From the NCBI GenBank assembly GCA_040954595.2, contig CM082587.2, forward strand, positions 7,936,001 to 8,000,000: a DNA stretch of 64,000 nucleotides, in the 5' to 3' direction. Below are positions 24,101 to 36,100 of the stretch, one piece after another. The DNA comes from Balanoglossus misakiensis (lineage: Eukaryota; Hemichordata). The position numbers and the translations under genes were made by a program. The notes beneath the pieces are model-generated. The model saw nothing but the letters and a program-made list of their open reading frames with translations, was not told where the DNA came from and made no database searches. Within the stretch, counting starts at the first letter, position 1. Every line of letters begins with the position of its first letter.

Positions 24101-27100
24101 GAAAGCATTAAAAGCTACAATTGCAGTTTCTCTTATCGGTCTCCATATATGTCGACGATTGTGCTTTAGCAAGGAGTACATGTTGTTAATGGAAAACACA
24201 GGAGAGATCAAGCTCACTGTTATATCATGTTAATTGCCATCAGACAGAGGATATGTATTAAAATTGAACAGAGCTGCAGACATTCAGTATATATTTGCAG
24301 TTTAACAAAAACATGATCCAGTCTGTACGTTTTTAGAACTGATCAGAAACAACTACTGCATTAATTTTTGGGCATCTCAAGGAAGAATTTGATGACAATA
24401 GTAGATTTTGAATACAATGCTATTATAATCCATTCCACAGACATATCAATACATACCAGTGTCTTGTAATAATTAGGCATATTTTTCACATAATAGAACA
24501 AAAATCCAACTTGACTTCAAATCACTTCAAATCAGTAACCTACAGCCTCAACCAACCCCATTTTTTCAAATACCGGTACAGTGGTTTCACCATACTTAAA
24601 ATATCCTAATTTTGTCCTGAAAAGAATGTATATATAATATGCTTGACTTGTAGGACAGTGGCTGTTAACTTGTTAATAAGCAGCAAGTGAAAATACAAGA
24701 TTTAGCATTATTATGTTAGTTGCTTGCATACCTGCCATGATACGTAGATACTTGTGCTGGACTGTGATCTTGCAAAGACGCCAAAGGGGGCATTGCTGGG
24801 TGCTGATCAGTAGAGTTGGAGGAAAGGTATAAGCACAAAAAAATTGGGCAAGAATAATTAGAATGGGTTATCAGCTGCAGCTACTATAGAGAGCTGAACT
24901 GGTAGTGGATTAAAATAATCACAGTATCGATCGGTCTGCAGTGCACAGGAATCCATATTGTGATCAAAACCAGAAGTGTGGCTGACAAACGTAGCTTATT
25001 CTATAAATGCCTTCACATGCTCTTGTGTATACACTTTCATAATCATACAATTGCACTCTTTTTAAATTAAATTTGTTGAAAGTTTTGTTGAAATGTCAGT
25101 AAGTCATTATTTTTTTCCTTTTAAATTAAATTTGATAAAAAAGTTGAAAGTTTTGTCGAAATGTCAGTAATTCATTATTTTTTTCCTGTATAAGGCAAGT
25201 TTTATAAAATTTCAACAGGATTTGAAAAAAAAGTTAAGACAAAGTAGGCCATAAAGCCCCATGAGCTACAACTTGATAAAAAAAAACCTTTAAATAATCT
25301 TGGATATGGAGATAACGGATGCAGTAAATGAAATAAGAGAACGTGAACATTAATCCTCGCGTAACAGTTGCCTCTTTTGATATCACAAAAATTTCCTGTC
25401 GCGAAAATAACCTGTTTTACAGTAGTTGCAGCTCATGGAGCTTTAATTATCTTCAACGTACGGCACATACCTCCATGTAGTGTCTGTGTTTGCACATACT
25501 CAGTGTAATTACCCCACTCAGTGACACCTTCAATGACAATGGAAGCCCTCACACGGAATTCATATGTAGTCAAAGGCAGCAGATCTGAGATCACAGCAGT
25601 AGACACAAATAGACCACTGGATTCCAACTCCAAGATGGTACCTGATGAAACAAAACATTTGAGGATGATTAATTTATCAGCGTACTATGTACTGTGTCAA
25701 TGATGCACTTTGTTCTGTATTAAAGCCCTTTCACCACTATGGTTCAGTCCATACCCATTGTTTACTATGGTAAGGTTGGAAATCTAAAGAACGACCTGGG
25801 GGTGAAAGAGTTAAAAGATGGGTGTCATCCCGTCTGCAACACTTGTTGCAGTGTCAATGATCGATGCACTAATTCAATTTTTTTCTTGTTTATTCTTAAA
25901 TATTTATTTCACCATTTTACACACAAAAACAACGAAAAATAATTTAAAAGTACAAAAATACAGTATAAATAGTTACTCACAGATAAAAAAATACGACAAA
26001 AAAATTAAATCAAGAAGTTTAAAACCTACCTGTCTTTCCTACTTGCATGTATTCTATTTGATAACTTGCAATCTCACCATCTCTGTCTTCAGGTATTTCC
26101 CACTGCAGCTGAACTGATGTGGAGTTGACGCTAATGATTTGCATATTACGGGGAACAGATGGACCTGTGCGATTGTGAGACGAATGGAAACTTGAACAAG
26201 AACTATGATGTTAAAACATGACAGTAAAAATATTACATATAATACTGCATTTTCTTTTGTTTTACTATGCAATCACAGTCCTTAGATACACAGTTTTCAA
26301 ACTATGTGTGTACACTGAAACCTGTCTATAAAGGACACCTCTTGGCGCAGAAAATCTGTCCTTAATAGAGAGGTATCCTTAATAGACAGGTAATATTATA
26401 TTCAACTGTGACTTTTGTCTTGAAAAATCTGTCCCTAATAGAGAGGTGTCCTGATTAGAGAGGTGTCTAAACCAGACCCTGTCTAATCTGGAAACCTGTC
26501 TTTACCGAACACATTTTCCAGTCCCCTCGACATAGAACCACGTGTTAAAAGAACCTCTATAAACCGGACACCTCTGCAAACCGAACAGTTTCTTCAGTCC
26601 CTTTGGTGTTCGGTTTAGACAGGTTTCAATGTACATGTATACCGTATTTAGATACAAACCTTTTCTGTCTGTCAATGTGGTTGCAGACAATGCATTACTC
26701 GGTTCACCAAGACCATACTGGTTTGTGGCCAGCACTCTGAACAAATACTGGGTATTGGATTGTAGACCGGACACTTGGTACGTCTGTGTTCCTCCTTGAT
26801 ATCCCACTGTGTCACTGTATGTCTGCCATTCGGTGGCAAATCTGTGTCGTGGAAAACATGCTGGATTATCAAAGTGCACACAGAATGGTGTCCAGTTTGC
26901 ATACACAAATATACATGTACATCCCTTGATCAGCCCCGGTTCCACAATCAGAAATGGTTGATGTCATGGTTAACGTTAAGATTTTACTGTGGCATGTGTA
27001 GTAAAAGAAATCGGTACATGAATCTGTCCTACTCCTAGCCATAATTTTTTTACACAGTCTGTTCTCCAATTCAGAAAATATTTGTACCGATTCTTCAGCT

Positions 27101-30100
27101 TTCCGTTTTTTTTTTAGGATTCAGCTGATACTCCAATAAGTCAATAGACCATGGATTACAGATTAGTAAAATACCATGAGGGATGCAGACTAGAAAATCT
27201 TCTATCACTGACAACATTTCATTTGAAGAGTAAAGATCATAGCACGATGAGTCTTACCTAAGTTTGAACTGAATGACATAATACAGGATGGTTTGCATGC
27301 TGCTGCTAGGAATCCATGAAATGATGACTTGACTACTGGATGTTGCTTCTACACTGATGACAATTGGGGCAGCTTCTAAAACTGTGACAGGAGGTGGGAA
27401 ACAATGAGAAATTACCCACCAGTTGATGTGGAATGAAAACAAGTTTAAAGTTCTATTTTGAGTTTCTCTTGATAATTATTACACGTACAGCTGCGTTTAA
27501 CACTGATTACAACACATGTGAGTTTTACCACTGCAATCCACTGATTCACTCTGTACATTGTTACAAAACATCATTTTCAAGTTAATGAACTTTGATAAAT
27601 TATTTTAAACATAAAAAGCACATAACTGACATCTATGGTACAAGACACTACACAATTATAAAAACATTTTATATCAACACATTCCATAGACTCCCAGTAG
27701 ATTAACATATTATTAGAAAGAAAATTAGGTAATGCCAGTCCTTTCAAAGTAAATGTTTCCAAATTGATCAGGATACTGAACTTTGGCTGGAAAAGAAAGT
27801 TATTCAGTTCTGACAACAGAACTTACCATACACCCATTTACCTAATTTTCTTATAACGACTACATGTACTTGTTGCTATGGTGACTGCCAGCACACAGAG
27901 CTTACGTTAGATAACATTAATTTATCAACAGAATTGAAAATTATTTGTTAACATTATTACCTGGTTCAACTGTTGTCAATTTCTGAGTAGAAACAGACAA
28001 CAATGTAGATATTTCTTTTAGTGAAGTTGTGTGGCCGGGAGAGTCTGGTGTGACTGTAGTGTTGTGTGTACCCGTCACCGTAGTAGTTTGTGATGTCATT
28101 GCTGACTGTGATGATGTCATCATCGCTGTGGAGGGGTGGTCTGTCACCCTGGGTGATGAGGTGCTCTGATTGACAGGAGGAGGGGCTGTGGCAGTTGGAG
28201 GAATGGGCGTGGAAACACTGGGAGCTGTCACCCCAGTGGATGGTGGGATTTCTGTCATGGAAGTGGTCATGCCTGATTCTACACATGCAAGAGATATGAA
28301 AAAATGCCAAACTAATAATTAAGAAACCAACACCAAAATAATATTGGAGATGATTATTGAGAAAACAAAATTGGAACAAACACCGGGACACCTCTTTGGA
28401 AAATGTTCACCGCATAACAGTCCATCTCCAATTTGAAAGATCACCAATATTTAATTTCATCAAATGTAAGAGTGCACATTTATATAGCACTGAACACCAA
28501 TGAAGCGTTTTAATAAATGCTGTAGTTAAAAAAAATGTCAATCTATGTAAGCGACCACAAATCTCTATTTTTTTTTGGTTCGCAAAACTGTAGAGATGCT
28601 AAACATGTATGTCTGAATTTCATTTTATCTCACCTGCAACTGTAACTTGGAATGAGATTCTAACACTGCCGGCTGGGTTATGAGCTAAACAGTAATAAAT
28701 ACCTGAAGATAAGAAAAGAAATCAAAATTATCATAGTATCCCAATCAGGTAACATGCAGCTAATAGTAATACATGTACAAATATTTCATAGCCAAAAATT
28801 GCTCTAAAAACCCATAGTCTAATAGGATAAACTGGTGCTAAAAATAGTAATTGTTTAAATCCACATTTGGCCATAGGTGGCGCTCCACACACTTTAATAG
28901 TACCCAGTGTGGTGTACATGTAACCGGTACAATATACAATGTGAAAGCTGACTGGAGCATACTTGTTAAAACAGATATGCAAGGTTCATATGCTGAAAAT
29001 CCCTCAAATATCAGGACTTGCCAAAGATTATTTTTACAAACCATTTGATGCCTAAATTACCAATAACAAGTTATTGCCACTTAAATTCTTTTCAAGATAG
29101 CCTGGCTATATGGGTAGCCCAAACTATTTTCTGGGACTTTTGAAGGGTCAATTAATTTGTTTTCCGGGACTTTCAAAGGCCTTCAGGAATGGTTAAACGG
29201 TCAAGGAATTTCTACAATTTTCAAACAAAGCATAAATCCTGCAAAAATACGACACAACAGTAGAGGTATGTCAATGGTATCTTACCTTCATCAGAACTCA
29301 CTACAGGGTTTATTTGAAGGATGTTCTCTGCTGGGAATGTAATTCTTGTATTGGCAGTCAGTTGGTAGTCTCCTTTAAGCCACTGTATACTAGGTGTCGG
29401 TTTACCATCAGCCAAACATACCACGGTTATCCCACTTCCCTCATCAACAGTCATATCAGATATAGGCTCAGCTGATGGAGAAACTGGAAGAAAAATGGAA
29501 AAGTGTAACTATTTTCCAGTTTTATTTTCTGTTTTATCTGGGCAAGATATACCGGTATATGTTTCCTCTTTTCTGCAAATGATTCTACAAGCTTCTTCTT
29601 AATTATTGTTCTTTCCAGACTATTGTATAATCCAGATATACTGTAAAGCATGTGTAAATTTGCTAATATAAGATGGTGCTGATTCAAACTTTCTTCTATA
29701 TTTACCATGGTTAAGATGCCGTCAAAGCTAAATTAAACACCTGCTAATTGTACTCAAATCCAATTTAACCAAAAGAAGCTTGCCGCTAAATCAAAGTGTT
29801 TTACACTTAAGCAACTCTACCTCTAACAAACAGTTCTGCTGAAGCTTCATCCATTCCATGCAGATTGGCCACTCGACAGGTGTACATCCCAGAGTTCGTA
29901 TCCATGGCAACAGCAATCCTCAAGGTGCGTCCATCATCCGAAACTTCAGCCTGTGAGGGCAGCAGACCACCATTATACTGCCAGCTATAGGTGGGTTCTG
30001 GAAAGGCAGCGGCTTGACAAGTCATGATTACAGTGGATCCTTCATTAACTGTCTGATTCAGTGGACCTTGTACTATCAATGGTAGATCTGGAAAAAAGAA

Positions 30101-33100
30101 GTTTGGTCAATTTATTGGGAATGTGTAAATATTTGCTACTGGGTATGTTGCATTCTATATTTGTGTTCATTTGTTCATCATATCACTCAACATGTTCACA
30201 TTATGTAAATATATCAAGCCAAGATTTTCTTAAGGACTAATCTCAAAAAAAAATATTTTTGGTAGAAATAATGTTTTTGCTTAATGTTAGCCCTACCCCA
30301 ACCGTCCATAACAATGTTTTTTTATGTACCCAGATCATGAAATATTAAAACCTCAGATGATGGATGGCCTTCAAGAAAATCTTGTACCGGTATGTGTATA
30401 GCCACAGCATCATTCTGCTTTCATTCACTGCTATTTGAAATTCTCATCTACCATGGAGAAAATCCTACCTTCCACTTTCAAGACACCAGTAGCTTCATCA
30501 ACCCCAGCCTCATTCTCCGCTTTACATCGATATACACCCGCATCGTCCATGGCAACATCTACGATCTGTAATCCCTGAGATGTGATGATAAAATGGCCGG
30601 TCCCATCCGTCAGCTGATTGCCATCTTTGTACCATGTTATGATTGGTGTGGGATCTCCGATGACTTCACAGTTGACGAGAACAGTGGAAGTGACACGGGC
30701 TGCGAGGTCATCAGGGGGCTCTCGGACGATTTCAGGAGGCACTGCAATGAAACCAAGTTAACGTTGAAATAAATCTTAGGAAAAAGGACAAGAAATACAG
30801 ACACTCTGAAGTATTCCTAGAAATTATTTAAATCACATCTTGTATCATCTTAAAAGATACATTTCCAGCTAAAAACTAAATGGTTTACTTGTCTTTTCAG
30901 AAGAAGATGACACATAAAATCATAAGTTATGATAATAAATCAACACACCGGTACATGTATTTGTTCCTGTATGTTTAGTACAAGGTTATCAACCAAACAA
31001 CTTTTAGCTTTCAGTGTGGTTTGGCAAAGGATCAGACAGTTAATCCAAAGAAGAAATTGCTATTGTCATTTCGTATTCACTTCACTTGGGAGATTCATAG
31101 CAATCATTTTCACTTCCACCATTTTTGTCATGAGTATATACAGATGCTAGAAATCTGACTCTATATATATATGCTTCCATAAAAATGAATCTCTTCCATA
31201 GCCACATAAACCAAATGGTGGCCATGATTTGAACTTACCAATGACATCTAAGAAAGCAGAGGCCCTGTCAATATTGCCGTAGTTCCTAGCCTCACAGATA
31301 TAAGTACCTTGATCTACATAGATGACGTCAGATATTGTCACTGTGGAACCATCAAGCCTGTCAATCATCAATCATGAATACAACAATATTTTAAGTTAGT
31401 GATCTATTTCATCAGCCACTCAATGGCCACTCTATGACCAGAAATAGCAAAGCGAAAACAAAGTTTTTTTTGCGTACAAACGACAGTGATGGGGAAGATA
31501 AATTTTGACATACAAAAAACGATTACTTGAGAGAACTCCATCCAAATAGCAATATTAATTTTACAACATTTTCAGAGAGTTTCCCAATTTCTTTTATCTA
31601 CATGTTCTGTTCAGTACTTGTCCTAAGTCCTAAGGGACTGGTCAGTTTCTTCTGTCGGGGGGGGGGGGGGGGGGGGGGGGGGGTCACCCTGTTTTGGAAT
31701 TGGTTAATGGGGGGGGGGGTGTCACTGGTGGTCACCCAATTTTCCTAGTTCAATGAGGGTGGGGGAGGGGTCACTCACTTTTTGATAGCCACAAAATAGA
31801 ATCCACACCCCCCCCTCCACCAGGCCAAAGAAAATGACCAGTCCCTAAAGTGATTTCAATCAGGCACTGCTGCACATGACCTGAAAGGCAACATAAACAA
31901 GAAGCACAGAAACTACTTACCCTACAGTGTATCTGAGATCGTAGTAATTACTATCGATAACATTCTGGTCCTTGTACCATGTAATGGTTGGTTTGGGATC
32001 ACCATTTGCAATGCATCTCAATACAGCAGTGTCATGCAAAATCACTTTTGTGTTGTCGGGGGGATCTGTTATCAATGCTCCAACTAACAAAAATAAAAAA
32101 AGTTTTAGTTACATATTTTGTTTGGTTACCCTGAGTGTGTAGTGCCAAAATCAATAGGCACTTCATTCTTCCATTGAATGATGTAGTCATCAGAAAATGA
32201 TTGAGACAATGTCTGTAATTATCACTTTACCTTGTATACTCAGTGTAGCAGTTCTGGATGTCAATGTTCTTGGAATGTAACTATTGGTCGCAGCACAGAA
32301 ATATTGCCCTCCGTTGGCTAAGGAGACAGCTCTGATATGCAAATCTCCATTGTCTGGGAGGAAAGGTCAATGGGAGAATGTGTCCTGATACGAGTTTTAA
32401 TTCTGAGTAAATCGTATGTGTATCCGAATGTTTGAGACTTGCAAGATGTCTTTCTAATAATGACTATTCAAATAACAAATTAATTACCACTTAAAACATC
32501 AGGTAATTTCCATCTTATGCTATTTAACAAATTTTATTGTTTGGTATACAGACTACATTTGATGTAGAATAGTGATTACTAAAAACCAGCTGCCAACAAA
32601 ATGGTTTGATCGTGATCAATCTGCATACAAATATCACAAAAGCCTAAAGAGCGCCCTGTTCAGCACACATTTACCGGTAGTTTCTTTCCACTAGTGAAAC
32701 CAAACTGTAGATATAGCACACCACTAAATTACTTTTAGTCAAGTGCAATAATGCCAGATAAATGACAAATCTTAATATTTTGGTTTTGACATAAATTTTA
32801 CATTATTTCAAAGGGGGGTGACCATTGCATATCAGAAATATAAATTCTGCATGCTATCAGCAAGCACTTACCTAGTTGTGTTATTTCATTAGATGCATCC
32901 ACAATTATCTGCACATTATTTTTGTACCATAAGACAGTGGCTGGAGGGATACTAAAAGGTGGTCTGCATGTCAATGTGACTGCATTTCCCAAAACGGCAA
33001 ACACATCTGATGGTTCCTGTACAAAGCTAGAATCCATTGCTGTATATGAAAAAAAGAACACAGTTATAAGGTTTTAAAAAACCTGTTTCTTGGTGATTTT

Positions 33101-36100
33101 ATAGCACGTTAGTACATTGTTATAGACTGTTTTTGTGCAAAACTCAATCTAGTTGTGAAAATATTTTATTGTACCAGTTCAACTAGAAATGACCTATTGT
33201 CTAGATATCAAACACTATACTATACCTTTACATTAATTAAAGGGCTACTGTCTGTAACTTTGCCTATTTTTTCAGTATTTTTGTTTTGTGTATCACATAG
33301 ACATTTTCTTGTTCTCCTCCCAATATTACTACATCCAATCTCAGACGTGACGAAAACTGAACAAATTCTGTCTTCATCCCAAGATGTGTAAATGTTTATG
33401 ACCGCCCAATACAATGTAAATTTTACCATAAATGTAAAAAATTAGAAGGACATCTGTCAAAGACTAGAGGACACTTACTTGCAGCTTTGAGGAATATTGG
33501 ATTAGTAGATATAGTGCCCTCAGTGTTGGACCCTGTACAGACATAAGCACCTTCGTCGCTTAGCGACACCGCCGTGAAATACAACCCTCCAGTATTCAGA
33601 ACATATCGAGTAAGGGTGTTTCTGATTGGTCCAATCTCGCCAAGTTTAGTCCACGTGATGGTGGGTGTTGGGGTTCCAACTATGGGGCATTCTATGGTGG
33701 CTGAATTTCCAATACCAACTGTCATGTTCACGGGTGTTCCTTTGATGTATGGACGGCCGTGTCTTGCTGTGAGAAACGAAAATTCAAACCACAGTGAAAT
33801 GATCGAACTGCGTAGAGTAAAAACAACATCAAAACTTTCCAATAAAATACCAGGTATGAATAATGAAGTTCATATCATTGTACATAAAAATGCTCATGTT
33901 TTGGGTAGGGGACTCACATTCAGGAGTAGTGCATGGTCATCACATTCAATTCCACATAGAATTTCAAATAACACACTATGTGTAGAATTGTCATTTTGTT
34001 GAAATTTTCACAAAAGGTGCGACCGTGCCAAAAGAGAAGCTTCATCAAATGAAATAAAGGGAAACACTATGCCACCATCCTTGATTATTGGACACAGCCC
34101 TTCAGACATTTTTTACCATAGGAAAACTGAAACTTTCTGAGCGCAAGAAAAGTGCCGACTCAGCATTTATCCCAAAGTTTAGTCATTCTTACTGAAGGGG
34201 TAGGATCAGAACACCCTGATTTCTTTTAGCAACTTTATCATCTTGGTTTGACACTTACGAGAGACCGTTAATGTTGCATAGTTACTTCTCATTGGTTGCC
34301 CTGGTAACATCGGATTAACAGTGACGCAGCGATACTGCCCTTCATCCTCTTCACTAATGTCATCGATTTGTAAAGTCCCCGAGATCTTCAGCGACCCTGG
34401 ACCACCAAACTCGGTCTGATAGCTTGTTCCAGCCATGAACGCCACGCCGTCCTTCTCCCAAGTAATGGATGCTGACGGTTGGCTGTCCCCACTAACACAC
34501 TGGAAATACGCGGCATATGGTTGGCCATCTTCTACAGTCAAGGCATTGGGGTGATAAAAGACTGGATCTATAACTGTAAAAAGACAACCAGCATATTTAA
34601 AAATAAAATTGCAAATTAACCGTATTTAATTGCTATATACCTTGCATGCCAGAGAATTCCGGTGCAAATGGTATGTAATTTGTTTGGTATATAGGGTAAC
34701 ATGGCCGATTGTAGTCAAGGTGTTAAACGACTAATACATGCTATTTGGTTCGAACACACAAACTTCGGACACCACTGTCTACCCTCAGGATCACAGACTA
34801 AACCACTTAAAATTCAATTTTCAACAATAACAATGCCGACATCGATGGGCTGTGTTGATAAGCTAATATACAGGGCATTTCATCATGTTTAAGGAGTCAA
34901 ACAAGGAAATACTGATGATATTGGGGACCAAAAGTACTGAAAGAAAGTTGCAGCTAATGGAGCTTTAAGGGGCCATTAGCTTTCGGCTTTAATTTTAGTA
35001 GTTTTGTTCTCTGTAAATGCAATTTCTAGTTCTACTCCAAACATAATGCTAAAGAACCCCGTACTCCACTTGTCAACATCGCTTGTATCAGTGTATGCAT
35101 GTAACGGCCATTGTTATTGTTGACAAATGAATTTGGCACAATAACAATGCTGCCTATATACAAATCCTTGATGTGTTGATAAGCTAAGTACTGGACATTT
35201 CATCATGTTTCAGGAATTTGAACACGAAACTGCAGTAGATACACGAAACAAAAATGCTTAAAACATGGCGAAAAGATACAGCTAATTGAGCTTTAAATGG
35301 TGTGTGACATCAACAGCACACCAACACATTACTTACATGCAAAATAAATTCTAGCTGCCTGTGTTTCTGCCATAACATCTCGTCCTATGACACTTGCAAC
35401 GCACACATACTCCCCTTGATCACCTAAGCGTGTCTGCGAGATATACAGTGTCCCGTTTTGAAACAGAAGATAATGATCTCCAGCCACTATGTAGTTGCCG
35501 TTGAATTTCCATCCTATCTGTATTGCACCTGAGGTGTCTGTGTTCTCCGCCGTGCAGTGCAAAGATGTGGCACTTCCCTGCGTCACTATGGTATCCGCTG
35601 GTGAACGTCTGAAAACTGGAAATGTAGAAATATGAAGAAAAAAATTCCATCAGTATGAGTTACAGATGACCCTCTGAAGGAAAAATGTCTCTTTCACTCA
35701 AAGGTTTGCGAAATGTTCCTCAAAAGCAATTTGTTTTTCTTGTACTCGCAAACTAGATAAACTTATATTTTTTCTCGAGTACTTGTCAACTCCACTGTAA
35801 TTTAGCAATACAGTCAAACCTGTGTTAGTGGCCACCTTTATAAAAAGGCCAACTCTATATACCGGTAGATTAGTAAATTGCAAACCTTTATGTAACAAAA
35901 TCGTTCCTATCCAATAATTACCGGTAAGTATGAATACCAATAACTGTCACATTTAATGATTAAACCTGAATCAATTATCCATGATTTTCTAACTTGGTGA
36001 CTTTCATTTTTTCTAGGAATGTCAAAAACTTCCTAAAAAGTAGTTTTGAAATGCTAGGACTTCACTGAAGCAAGAGAACCTGTGAATATACCTGACAAAT

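Noticed and set aside
33574-34002. 142-codon plus-strand open frame
   Set aside because: It is the antisense shadow of the Ig3 exon.
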